Source: Brevundimonas sp. MYb52 (GTDB lineage: Bacteria > Pseudomonadota > Alphaproteobacteria > Caulobacterales > Caulobacteraceae). From it: a stretch of DNA of 64,000 nt. The stretch is taken from NCBI RefSeq assembly GCF_002979535.1, contig NZ_PCPB01000015.1, positions 30,388 through 94,387 on the forward strand, in the 5' to 3' direction. Made by a program: the position numbers and the translations under genes. Position 1 is the stretch's first letter. Every line of letters begins with the position of its first letter. The notes under the pieces are model-generated. The model was not told where the DNA came from, did not search any database, and saw only the letters and a program-made list of their open reading frames with translations. Positions 42,917 through 49,794 of the stretch are shown one piece after another.

Positions 42917-43429
42917 TCAGCCGCCTGTAAAGGCCCGAACCACGGCGCTGGAGGGAAAGGCCAGAACGGCGCCGATGGCGATGGCCACGCCATAGGGAAT
43001 GTCGCCTTTGGGCTGCAGCAGCCGCGCCACCCAGCCTGGGGCGTTCAGGGCGTAGACCTGCAGCCAGGTCCGCGCGGACAAGAGCACCAGACAAAAGGCG
43101 CCGCCCGCCAGACCCACGAACAGGACGAAGGGCAGGAGACCCTCCGGCCCCAGCCACAGGGCGGCGGCGGCCATCAGCTTGGCGTCGCCCCCACCGATCC
43201 AGCGCAGAGCGAACAGCCCCATGCCGACGATCAGCACCGCCAGTCCAACAGCGAAATGCAGGGCGAAGGTCGTCCAGGACAGGCCCGCCAGCAGGGCCGC
43301 CGGCACAAAGGCGCCCATCAGGGCCAGCGACACCCAGTTGGGAATCTTCATCGTCGTCAGGTCATTCAGACCGCCGACGATCATCAAGGCCGGCAGAAAG
43401 GCGAGCGAGAGCAAGATCAGCATGTCCAT
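42917..43429 (-). CDS. cpaA: Tad prepilin peptidase CpaA (TadV)
   Basis: A 170-residue A24 aspartic peptidase with about six membrane helices. The two catalytic Asp are in GGLNDLTTMKIPN and in RWIGGGDAKLMAAAAL (the GxGD motif). It cleaves the leader of the Flp prepilins and TadE-like proteins after the conserved Gly. First machinery gene after the pilins. Confidence 0.95.
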   Translation of the reverse strand: MDMLILLSLAFLPALMIVGGLNDLTTMKIPNWVSLALMGAFVPAALLAGLSWTTFALHFAVGLAVLIVGMGLFALRWIGGGDAKLMAAAALWLGPEGLLPFVLFVGLAGGAFCLVLLSARTWLQVYALNAPGWVARLLQPKGDIPYGVAIAIGAVLAFPSSAVVRAFTGG

Positions 43430-43485
43430 GCGACAACTCTAGCGCCGCGTCCGTTAAATCGAGGTTGCCGTGCGCCAGCCCCGGA

Positions 43486-43677
43486 TCAACCGGCTGTCAC
43501 GTCCTGCGGCGATGACATGTCCGTGCCGATCTTGGAGAGCCCGGCCTTCATCTGCGGACCGAAGGCGGTCAGGCAGGCGATGATGGCGACAGCCATCAGG
43601 GCGGCGATCAGGCCGTATTCAATCGAGGTCGCTCCACTCTGATCACACTCAAAGCGCTTGAGATATCGGCTCACCAT
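43486..43677 (-). CDS. Flp-type pilin, second copy
   Basis: A 63-residue Flp prepilin from the ATG at 43677 (an upstream start at 43722 would add 15 residues not seen in the neighbour). Leader with the cleavage context QSGATSIEYGLIAALMAVAI, then IACLTAFGPQMKAGLSKIGT and a short variable tail. The core is nearly identical to the first pilin, while both ends differ. Downstream of a terminator, so probably less expressed. May be a minor subunit or a spare major pilin. Confidence 0.88.
   Translation of the reverse strand: MVSRYLKRFECDQSGATSIEYGLIAALMAVAIIACLTAFGPQMKAGLSKIGTDMSSPQDVTAG
43543..43623. repeat. duplicated pilin core, copy in second pilin gene
   Basis: 81 bases nearly identical to 43848-43928 in the same orientation (offset 305), covering the hydrophobic pilin helix. 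Only a few third-position differences are seen, such as GACCGAAGG against GACCAAAGG. Points to recent duplication or gene conversion. Confidence 0.75.
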
Positions 43678-43728
43678 CGCTCGATCATCCTTGACTGCAC
43701 GACGCTCAATCAAGCGCCCCAATTTCGC

Positions 43729-43760
43729 AAAAAAGGGCCGGAACGTAAACGCCCCGACCC
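43729..43760 (-). terminator. terminator between the two pilin genes
   Basis: On the minus strand GGGTCGGGGCG, loop TTTA, CGTTCCGGCCC (11 pairs counting G-U) followed by TTTTTTG. It lies right after the first pilin gene and before the second, so most transcripts of the first pilin should end here. Confidence 0.8.
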
Positions 43761-43784
43761 CCTTTCGACAGTTACGGTAGGCGA

Positions 43785-43979
43785 TTAGCCTTCCGTGATG
43801 TCCTTACCGCTCGAACCTTCCATGGTTTCACCGATGCCGGTGAAGGCGGCCTTCATCTGCGGACCAAAGGCGGTCAGGCAGGCGATGATGGCGACAGCCA
43901 TCAGAGCAGCGATCAGGCCATATTCAATGGCGGTAGCGCCGGATTCGTCGTTGGCGAAGTTCTTGATGAAGTTACGCAT
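43785..43979 (-). CDS. pilA: Flp-type pilin, first copy (probable major pilin)
   Basis: A 64-residue Flp prepilin: MRNFIKNFANDESGATAIEY with cleavage expected after the Gly, then GLIAALMAVAIIACLTAFGP and QMKAAFTGIGETMEGSSGKD. The Glu at +5 of the mature protein and the hydrophobic helix are typical. The ribosome site AAGGAAGAT is strong and a terminator follows, as expected for an abundant product. In Caulobacter the equivalent gene is CtrA-dependent, and a near-match to the CtrA site lies upstream. Confidence 0.95.
   Translation of the reverse strand: MRNFIKNFANDESGATAIEYGLIAALMAVAIIACLTAFGPQMKAAFTGIGETMEGSSGKDITEG
43848..43928. repeat. duplicated pilin core, copy in first pilin gene
   Basis: Partner of the repeat at 43543-43623, covering the region encoding the conserved helix GLIAALMAVAIIACLTAFGP. 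Confidence 0.75.
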
Positions 43980-44083
43980 GAATATCTTCCTTCTTTGTCT
44001 AAGCGAGCAACAGTTCCATTACCAGGGTCACCGGTTTTGCCCGCTTGACCCCCGTTTGCATGGCGACCATGCGACGCCGATCA

Positions 44084-44098
44084 TTAAGGGCGAGTAAA
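44084..44098 (-). promoter_or_regulatory. CtrA-like binding site upstream of pilA
   Basis: TTAA-N7-TAAA on the plus strand (TTTA-N7-TTAA in the direction of pilA), seven of eight bases of the CtrA consensus TTAA-N7-TTAA, about 105 bases before the pilA start. Caulobacter pilA is known to need CtrA, so the position is suggestive. Confidence 0.45.
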
Positions 44099-44121
44099 AT
44101 GACCTCGATCGCTTCAAATTA

Positions 44122-44150
44122 TTGATGGTTACTTTTGCGTTTACTATAGA
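44122..44150 (+). promoter_or_regulatory. sigma70-type promoter of the plus-strand pilus accessory operon
   Basis: TTGATG (44122-44127), a 17-base spacer and TATAGA (44145-44150), about 115 bases before the start of the CpaC-N-like gene. The surrounding bases are AT-rich for this genome. It lies next to the CtrA-like site of the divergent pilA. Confidence 0.5.
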
Positions 44151-44263
44151 AACATCAGATACAGCAGGCTTCAGCCTCGCCTTCAGGAATTCTTGATCTT
44201 TCAGCGCCAGGTTTCACGCCTAGCGCACGCGCGCGCTCGTTCATTCCCTCGGAGCCGCCGCCC

Positions 44264-44665
44264 ATGCCCCGGACCTTCAAGACACTCAGCCTCGGCCTGA
44301 CCGCCGCCCTGCTCGCATGCGGCCTCGCCGCCTCGGCCCAGGCCCAGTCACGCCCGCTGAATGTCGAGATCGACCACGCCACGCGGGTTCAACTGAGAGG
44401 CCCGGCGGGCTCGGTCATCGTCGCCAATCCTCGCATCGCCGATGTCACCGTGGTGGACGCCAACACCCTGTTCATCACCGGCAAGGGCTATGGCGTGACC
44501 GAGGTCATCGCCGTCGACGCCCTGGGGCGCCCCCTGTTCCAGAGCCAGGTCGTGGTCAGCGCCGGCTCGAACGGCTCGGTCCGCGTCTGGCGCGGCGGCC
44601 AGGCGACGGAAATGGCCTGCGGCTCCAGCTGCTCGCCCAGCGTGCGGGCCGTTCCGGCCTCCTGA
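44264..44665 (+). CDS. stand-alone pilus-assembly N-terminal domain protein (CpaC-N-like)
   Basis: A 133-residue exported protein: signal peptide ending SAQAQS, then NVEIDHATRVQLRGPAGSVI, ANPRIADVTVVDANTLFITG and KGYGVTEVIAVDALGRPLFQ. This is the same domain as residues 30-110 of CpaC (compare ARDVIVSNPQVAEAMLHSPR there), without any secretin part. The C-terminal tail has a Cys pair (ACGSSCSPS). It opens the three-gene plus-strand operon facing the main pilus operon. Probably a periplasmic partner of the secretin; exact role unknown. Confidence 0.82.
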   Translation: MPRTFKTLSLGLTAALLACGLAASAQAQSRPLNVEIDHATRVQLRGPAGSVIVANPRIADVTVVDANTLFITGKGYGVTEVIAVDALGRPLFQSQVVVSAGSNGSVRVWRGGQATEMACGSSCSPSVRAVPAS

Positions 44666-44670
44666 TCTCC

Positions 44671-45216
44671 ATGGCCCGGCCGCTCCTCCGCCTTTCAGAT
44701 TGGTCGTCGCCCAGGCGGCGGCGCGCGCGGGACGGCTCGGCGGCCGTCGAGTTCGGCATGATCGCCCTGCCCTTCTTCATCCTGCTGTTCGGCATTTTGG
44801 AGATCGGACTGCTGCTTCTGGTCGACGCCGTAGTCGAGACGGCGGTATCCGACATGGGCCGTCTGGTGCGCACCGGTCAGGCGCAACAGGGGGCGCTGAC
44901 GCCCGCCGCACTGAAGCAAAAACTGTGCAACCAGATGAGCGTCTTCGCCGGCGACTGCCCGAAGCGCGCCTTCATTGATGTGCGCGTGGTTGAAAACTAT
45001 AGCGACCCCATTGCGGACGACCCGCTGAAGTCCGGTGTCTTCGATCCTTCCGTACTCGAATATTCGCCCGGCAACCCTGGCGACCGCGTTCTGGTGCGCG
45101 TCTGGTACGAGCAGCCGATCATCACCCCCTTCATCGCCCAGGCTGTGTCGCACACCAAGGACCACAAGGTGATGTTGACCACCTCCATGGCCTTCCGCAA
45201 CGAGCCCTATCAATGA
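44671..45216 (+). CDS. TadE-like pseudopilin (CpaJ-type)
   Basis: A 181-residue protein from the ATG at 44671, 5 bases after the previous stop. Basic N-terminus, TadE signature GSAAVEFGMIALPFFILLFG and one helix (about residues 22-48), then a periplasmic part with two Cys (KLCNQ and GDCPK) that likely pair, and VLVRVWYEQPIITPFIAQAV. A minor pilin of the Tad system. Its stop overlaps the next start (ATGA). Confidence 0.87.
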   Translation: MARPLLRLSDWSSPRRRRARDGSAAVEFGMIALPFFILLFGILEIGLLLLVDAVVETAVSDMGRLVRTGQAQQGALTPAALKQKLCNQMSVFAGDCPKRAFIDVRVVENYSDPIADDPLKSGVFDPSVLEYSPGNPGDRVLVRVWYEQPIITPFIAQAVSHTKDHKVMLTTSMAFRNEPYQ

Positions 45217-45767
45217 GGTCGCGCCTGTTCGCGCCCCTGATCCGCTTCTGGCGAGATCGACGCGGCGTCTCGGCCATCGAGTTCGCCCTGATCGCGCCGG
45301 TTGTGATGCTGATCTACTTTGGCATGGCCGAGTTCTGCCAGGCCTACATGGCCCAGCGCCGCGCCGGCCACACCGCCTCCACGGTGGCGGACCTGATGGC
45401 TCAATCGGACCAGACCTCGACCCAGGACGTGGCCGCGGTGTTCGCCATCGGCGACATGATCATGCGCCCCTTTTCCGCCGACAAGCTGTCGATCCGCGTC
45501 TCCAGCGTCACCATGGACAACAAGGGCGTGGCGCGCGTGGACTGGAGCCAGGCCAACGACAAGGCGCTAGATCCTCGCGCGAAAGCGGAAATCATCAGCG
45601 ATCTGCCGCCGGGACTGATCGAAAGCGAACAGAGCCTGATCCTGGGAGAAACCGAGTTCGAATACAATTCGGCCTTCGGTCAGGTGATCAAGAAGCCGAT
45701 CAAGTTCACCCGCAGCTACTACCTGCGGCCGCGAACGGTCGAAAAAGTCACCTGCTCCAACTGCTAG
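45213..45767 (+). CDS. TadE/TadF-like pseudopilin
   Basis: A 184-residue protein: basic N-terminus, GVSAIEFALIAPVVMLIYFG with the conserved Glu, one helix (about 18-40), then RRAGHTASTVADLMAQSDQT and a C-terminal periplasmic region ending VEKVTCSNC. The overlap with the previous TadE gene shows coupling, so the two are likely a pseudopilin pair. Its last 4 bases overlap pabB on the opposite strand. Confidence 0.87.
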   Translation: MRSRLFAPLIRFWRDRRGVSAIEFALIAPVVMLIYFGMAEFCQAYMAQRRAGHTASTVADLMAQSDQTSTQDVAAVFAIGDMIMRPFSADKLSIRVSSVTMDNKGVARVDWSQANDKALDPRAKAEIISDLPPGLIESEQSLILGETEFEYNSAFGQVIKKPIKFTRSYYLRPRTVEKVTCSNC

Positions 45768-47086
45768 ACCCCGGTCAGCGCCTCCTTCAGCGCCCGGATC
45801 TTGGCCTCGGTCTCCTCGCGCTCGACGTGAGGATTGCTGTCGGCGACGATGCCGGCGCCCGCAAGGGCGCGCCAGGACCAGCCCCCCTCGCCACGCTCAA
45901 ACGACGCCGTGCGGATCAGCACTGAGGCCGTCAGGCTATGGCCGCCCGCCAGCCCCAGGCCGAACAGCGAACCACACCAGGGGCCGCGCGGCGGCTCGTG
46001 GCCAGCGATCACCTTCATGGCCTGGTGCTTGGGCGCCCCGGTGATCGAGCCCGGCGGGAAGGTCGCCTCCAGCACCTCGGCCGCACGGACGCCGGGCCGC
46101 GCCCTGGCCGTCACCGTCGAAACCAGATGGTGCACGGTGGGGTGGCTCTCGACCTCGAACAAGCGCTCGACCCGCACCGAGCCGGGGACCGCCGCCCGCG
46201 CCAGGTCATTGCGCATCAGGTCGACAATCATCAGGTTTTCGGCCCGGTCCTTGGCGCTGGCGACCAGATCGGCGGCCAGGTCGGCGTCGCGGGCGGGGTC
46301 GGCGTGGCGCGGCCGCGTGCCCTTGATCGGCCGGGTCTCGATCCGGCCCGAAGCGGGATCAAAGGTCAGGAACAGCTCCGGCGAGTTGGACACCAGGACC
46401 CGCTCGCCCAGCCGCCAGAAGGCTCCATAGGCCGCGCCGCGTTCCGCTGACAGGCGCGTAAAGACCTCGAAGGGATCGCGCCCTACCTGCAAACGCCCGC
46501 TCCAGGCGCGGGCGATATTGGCCTGAAACAGCTCGCCCGCCGCGATGCGCGCCACCACATCGGCCACGGCGGCCTCATAGGCTTCAGGGACAGCCTCGCC
46601 GGTGAAGTCCTTAGCGGGCGCGGACGGGATGGACGGTTCAGCCACTTCGGCCAACCAGCCCGCTGCGCGTCGGACCTGCCCTTCCGCTTCGACCGCATCC
46701 GCGCCCCGCCCCACGGCGAAGACCTCCGCCGCCGCATGATCAAAGGCCAGCAGGCACGGATAGCGGGCCAGCATCAGGTCGGGCCAGACCTCGGCCCGGC
46801 GGCCCGTCGCCGGTCGCGCCCCGGCGTCATAGCTCATCAAGCCGACCACGCCGCCGGCGACGAAAGCCGGGTCGCGCAAGGCGTCGAAGGGCGCCGCGTC
46901 ATCGACCGGCCCGACGAAGACCTGATCCGGCTCGCAGGCGACGAAGGACCAGCGCCCGCCGTGGGCCTTGGGATCGCCCGCCCCGGCCAGCAGGGCCAAC
47001 GCCCCCTCGCGCCGGTTCAACCCCGCAGCCACGGCCAGTGGCTCGCGCCAGCCCAATCGCTCGGTATGGACGACCGGCAGGCTCAT
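45764..47086 (-). CDS. pabB: aminodeoxychorismate synthase component I
   Basis: Makes 4-amino-4-deoxychorismate from chorismate and ammonia for folate synthesis. 440 residues of the anthranilate synthase component I fold: IAAGELFQANIARAW, SPELFLTFDP, TRPIKGTRPRHADPARDADL (the PabB-type PIKGT with the Lys nucleophile, about residue 256), KDRAENLMIVDLMRNDLARA, ATFPPGSITGAPKHQAMKVI and LAGAGIVADSNPHVEREETE. PIKGT in place of the TrpE-type PxAGT supports PabB. Coupled by ATGA overlap to the upstream phosphatase gene. Confidence 0.92.
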   Translation of the reverse strand: MSLPVVHTERLGWREPLAVAAGLNRREGALALLAGAGDPKAHGGRWSFVACEPDQVFVGPVDDAAPFDALRDPAFVAGGVVGLMSYDAGARPATGRRAEVWPDLMLARYPCLLAFDHAAAEVFAVGRGADAVEAEGQVRRAAGWLAEVAEPSIPSAPAKDFTGEAVPEAYEAAVADVVARIAAGELFQANIARAWSGRLQVGRDPFEVFTRLSAERGAAYGAFWRLGERVLVSNSPELFLTFDPASGRIETRPIKGTRPRHADPARDADLAADLVASAKDRAENLMIVDLMRNDLARAAVPGSVRVERLFEVESHPTVHHLVSTVTARARPGVRAAEVLEATFPPGSITGAPKHQAMKVIAGHEPPRGPWCGSLFGLGLAGGHSLTASVLIRTASFERGEGGWSWRALAGAGIVADSNPHVEREETEAKIRALKEALTGV

Positions 47087-47859
47087 GCCGTCAGTCGCGC
47101 CCGGATGCGCGCGGCCAGGGCCGCGTCCACGCCCAGAGCCTGCTCCAGATAACCCGCGATCGACCCATGCCGCGCCGCGATCTCCTTGAAGGCCCCGTCC
47201 AGATAGTCGGCTTCGACGCCGAGGAAGGCGACCACCGCGCCGTGCGAAGCCGGGCGCCCCGTCATCTCGGTCAGCTTCTTCGCGATGCCTTCAGCGCGGC
47301 CCTCCAGATCGACGGCGACATTGGTCAGCAGATAGTCGTTGATGAGGTCATCGCGCGACACGCCCAGAAGGCTGTGGGTCAGGGCCGCCAGAAGGCCGGT
47401 GCGGTCCTTGCCTGCCGCACAGTGGATCAAGACCGGCCCGTCGCTTTCGGCCAGGGCGCGGAAATATCGGCTGAACAGGTCCACATGCGCCGCCTCGAAC
47501 GGCAGGCGGCGATAGGTCTCGGTCATGAAGGCGCGACCGGAATCCTCGGTCAGGTCGGCGGTCTTCAGGAAGGTGATGTGCGGGGCCTCGCCGCCGTCGT
47601 CGTGATCGCTCTCTATCACCTGACCGGCCCAGCCAACGGGTCGGCGCGACGGCTGGTCGCGGCGCTCGCTGGGACGGCGCAGATCGACCACGGTGGCGAG
47701 GTTCAGCGCCGCTAGTTGGACCAGATCGGCCTCGGTCGCCTTGGCCTGATGGGCCGCGCGATACAGGCGCTCGCGCGCGATCCGGCCTTCGCCGACGGCG
47801 TAGTCGCCATAGTCGCGAAAGTTGTCGAGGGCCTGAAACGGCAGAAGGCGGTCGCTCAT
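47083..47859 (-). CDS. tyrosine/phospholipid-type protein phosphatase (DSP/LipA-like)
   Basis: A 258-residue cysteine phosphatase from the ATG at 47859, which has TAGGAAGG upstream. N-terminal LDNFRDYGDYAVGEGRIARE and RLYRAAHQAKATEADLVQLA (the NFRD and R-A-H motifs of the Y-phosphatase3 family), TVVDLRRPSERRDQP, then the P-loop VLIHCAAGKDRTGLLAAL (Cys and Arg, about residue 146). Members remove phosphate from tyrosine or phosphoinositides. Its end overlaps pabB, which is probably accidental for function. Confidence 0.87.
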   Translation of the reverse strand: MSDRLLPFQALDNFRDYGDYAVGEGRIARERLYRAAHQAKATEADLVQLAALNLATVVDLRRPSERRDQPSRRPVGWAGQVIESDHDDGGEAPHITFLKTADLTEDSGRAFMTETYRRLPFEAAHVDLFSRYFRALAESDGPVLIHCAAGKDRTGLLAALTHSLLGVSRDDLINDYLLTNVAVDLEGRAEGIAKKLTEMTGRPASHGAVVAFLGVEADYLDGAFKEIAARHGSIAGYLEQALGVDAALAARIRARLTA

Positions 47860-47892
47860 GACCGCCTTCCTAGGACTATTCACGCGCCAAGG

Positions 47893-48207
47893 CTAACGGG
47901 CGCCGACCAGACCGGACATGGCGTCCAGATAGGCGACGAAGGCGTCTCGCCCGGCCTCGGTCATCGTCGCCCGCGTCAGGGGCTTGCGGCCCTGAAAGCT
48001 CTTGGCGACCTCGACGAAACCCGCCTCTTCCAGCTTTCTCAGGTGGACCGACAGATTGCCGTCGGTGGCCTGCAATCGGGTCTTCAGTTCGTTGAAGTCC
48101 GCCGTCCCGACGCCCGCCAGATAGGCCATGATCCCCAGACGCACCCGCCCGTGGATCACCTCGTCGATGCGGCCGATATCGAAGTCTTCAGCCGTATCCG
48201 AGCCCAT
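47893..48207 (-). CDS. winged-helix transcriptional regulator
   Basis: A 104-residue DNA-binding protein of the HTH_34/ArsR-like winged-helix type: IDEVIHGRVRLGIMAYLAGV, ADFNELKTRLQATDGNLSVH, LRKLEEAGFVEVAKSFQGRK and TRATMTEAGRDAFVAYL. The recognition helix is around GNLSVHLRKLE. The start at 48207 has a strong GGAGGTGATC and overlaps the stop of the membrane-protein gene (TGATG). Likely represses its own operon from the palindrome at 48870-48894. Confidence 0.88.
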   Translation of the reverse strand: MGSDTAEDFDIGRIDEVIHGRVRLGIMAYLAGVGTADFNELKTRLQATDGNLSVHLRKLEEAGFVEVAKSFQGRKPLTRATMTEAGRDAFVAYLDAMSGLVGAR

Positions 48208-48833
48208 CAGATCACCTCCGACGGTTCCTGACGCACCAGCAGGACGCCGGGCAGCAGGGCGAACAGGAACAGCCCCGCCGCATAGCCCAGCCACATCAGG
48301 GGGCTGCCGGTCAGGAAGGCGATCAGCGGCGCGGCGATCCAGCAGGCGATGGCCAGTTTCCACTGCCATTTCTGATCGCTCATGGTCGCCGACACCGCCC
48401 AGCCCGAGCCGTAGAGGGCGAAGATCAGCGAGGGGAAGATCAGCGAGGGGATCGTGCTCTGGGTCTTCCAGCCGATCACCGCCATCGACAGCGACATGAC
48501 GAAAATTCCGAGGCCGACGCCCATCCAGCCGGCGCCCGAAGCGCGATTGGCCGCCGACTGCGCGCCCGGTTTTCTATCGGTTTTGCGAATCTGCCAGATC
48601 AGGACCGCAAAGAAGGCCAGCATGGCGCCGCCCCACAAGATCGCATAGGCGACGGGCGGCACATCAAGGATGCCGCTGTCGATGCCATAGGCGACAATCG
48701 ATGCGAGGCCGAAAATCACACCGGCGGAAATCAGGATCGAACCGCCCAGCAGCGGAGCCTGACGCCCCTCCTGGGCCAGGGCCTTCATATAGGCGATGTC
48801 GTCGTGGACGGACTGCACTTGGTCGCGGGTCAT
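48207..48833 (-). CDS. membrane protein paired with winged-helix regulator
   Basis: A 208-residue protein from the ATG at 48833, which has GGGAGAGACGCC upstream. The N-terminal 25 residues are soluble and helical (QVQSVHDDIAYMKALAQEGR), followed by about six membrane helices grouped as three pairs. The same pairing of such a membrane protein and a small winged-helix regulator is seen in many proteobacteria; function unknown. First gene of a two-gene operon with a perfect palindrome 36 bases upstream. Confidence 0.78.
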   Translation of the reverse strand: MTRDQVQSVHDDIAYMKALAQEGRQAPLLGGSILISAGVIFGLASIVAYGIDSGILDVPPVAYAILWGGAMLAFFAVLIWQIRKTDRKPGAQSAANRASGAGWMGVGLGIFVMSLSMAVIGWKTQSTIPSLIFPSLIFALYGSGWAVSATMSDQKWQWKLAIACWIAAPLIAFLTGSPLMWLGYAAGLFLFALLPGVLLVRQEPSEVI

Positions 48834-48869
48834 GGCGTCTCTCCCTGCCTGTTGATCGGACAGTGCGCC

Positions 48870-48894
48870 AAGAACTTTATGTTGTAAAGTTCTT
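48870..48894. promoter_or_regulatory. perfect 10-bp palindrome, probable operator of the winged-helix regulator
   Basis: AAGAACTTTA (48870-48879), spacer TGTTG, TAAAGTTCTT (48885-48894). AT-rich in a GC-rich region. It lies in the promoter region of the membrane-protein/regulator operon (minus strand) and also about 40 bases before the methyltransferase gene (plus strand). Confidence 0.75.
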
Positions 48895-48934
48895 TTTCTG
48901 AGACGGGAAGCGCGACGCATTCTAGGCCTTGGTC

Positions 48935-49681
48935 ATGCGCGTCGCCTTTCATCACATCGCCTATCAGCCCCTGACCGTTTGCAACGCCCTGTCGATCGAC
49001 CGGCTGGAGGCGACCGTGCGGCAAGCGGGCCTGGCCCCCGGCGCCGCCGCCATGGACATCGGCTGCGCCTATGGCGAGGTATCGATCCATCTGGCGCGAA
49101 CCTTCGGCGCACAGGTGACGGCGGTCGAACTGGACCCGGTCATGGCCGAAGGCGCCGAGGCGCGCATCCAGGCGGCCAGCCTGTCGGATCGGATCAACGT
49201 GCGGCGCGAGACCTCGGCGGCGGCGCTGGCGGCCCTGCCCACCTTCGACCTGATCGTGGCCATCGGTTCGACCGAACCAGCGGGTAAGGGATTGCGCGAA
49301 CCCGCCGAGGTCTTCGCCGCCCTGGCCGAGCATCTGACGCCCGGCGGCGCCCTCCTGTGGGGCGACCTGTTCTGGAAGGAAGAGCCGCCCGCGCCCCTGC
49401 GCCAGCTGGTCGAGACCGGCGGTTATTACGTCAGTCACGAGGAATGGCAGGCGGCGGCCCGCGCGGCGCGGCTGAGCGTCGTCTCGGCCGAGATCAGCAA
49501 CGAGGCCGAATGGGCCGCCTATCGTACGACGATGGAGGCGGCCATCGCCGACTGGCTGGACGCCCATCCCGACCACGCCGACGCGCCCAGCGTCGCGGCC
49601 ACCGCCCACCGCATCAAGATGATGCTGGACTTCGGCGCCGACTACCTCGGCTTCGGCCTCTATCTGTTCAGCAAGGGCTGA
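48935..49681 (+). CDS. class I SAM-dependent methyltransferase
   Basis: About 248 residues from the ATG at 48935 (a TTG two codons upstream is possible). Motif I is AAMDIGCAYGEVSIHLARTF, with the acidic end of strand 2 in VTAVELDPVMAEGAEARI and FDLIVAIGSTEPAGKG at motif II. The N-terminal ALSIDRLEATVRQAGLAPG resembles cyclopropane fatty-acid synthase-like and small-molecule methyltransferases. Substrate unknown. It diverges from the winged-helix operon and shares its palindrome region. Confidence 0.87.
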   Translation: MRVAFHHIAYQPLTVCNALSIDRLEATVRQAGLAPGAAAMDIGCAYGEVSIHLARTFGAQVTAVELDPVMAEGAEARIQAASLSDRINVRRETSAAALAALPTFDLIVAIGSTEPAGKGLREPAEVFAALAEHLTPGGALLWGDLFWKEEPPAPLRQLVETGGYYVSHEEWQAAARAARLSVVSAEISNEAEWAAYRTTMEAAIADWLDAHPDHADAPSVAATAHRIKMMLDFGADYLGFGLYLFSKG

Positions 49682-49689
49682 GGCGCAAA

Positions 49690-49730
49690 AGAAAAGACGC
49701 CCGGAGAAATCCCCGGACGCCCCTTCCATT
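49690..49730 (-). terminator. terminator-like hairpin downstream of amn
   Basis: GACGCCCGG and CCCCGGACGCC form a short imperfect stem (one mismatch) with TCTTTTCTTTTG following on the minus strand. It can also end the plus-strand methyltransferase transcript less efficiently. Confidence 0.5.
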
Positions 49731-49744
49731 AGAACATCGCCTCT

Positions 49745-49785
49745 GCGCTCAAGCAGCGAGCCGCCGCGCGGCGAGCGATAGCGCC
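49745..49785. repeat. 41-bp cruciform repeat, copy 3
   Basis: Starts GCGCTCAAGCAGCG and ends GATAGCGCC, with only two substitutions relative to copy 1 at 13847 (GAGCCGCC for GTGCCGCC and GGCGAGCG for GGCGCGCG). Lies 9 bases after the amn stop. Confidence 0.8.
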
Positions 49786-49794
49786 CTTCTCTAC

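Noticed and set aside
44010..44030. TGGTAATGGAACTGTTGC-like sequence upstream of pilA as a sigma54 promoter
   Set aside because: The GG and GC elements are not 10 bases apart in any alignment.
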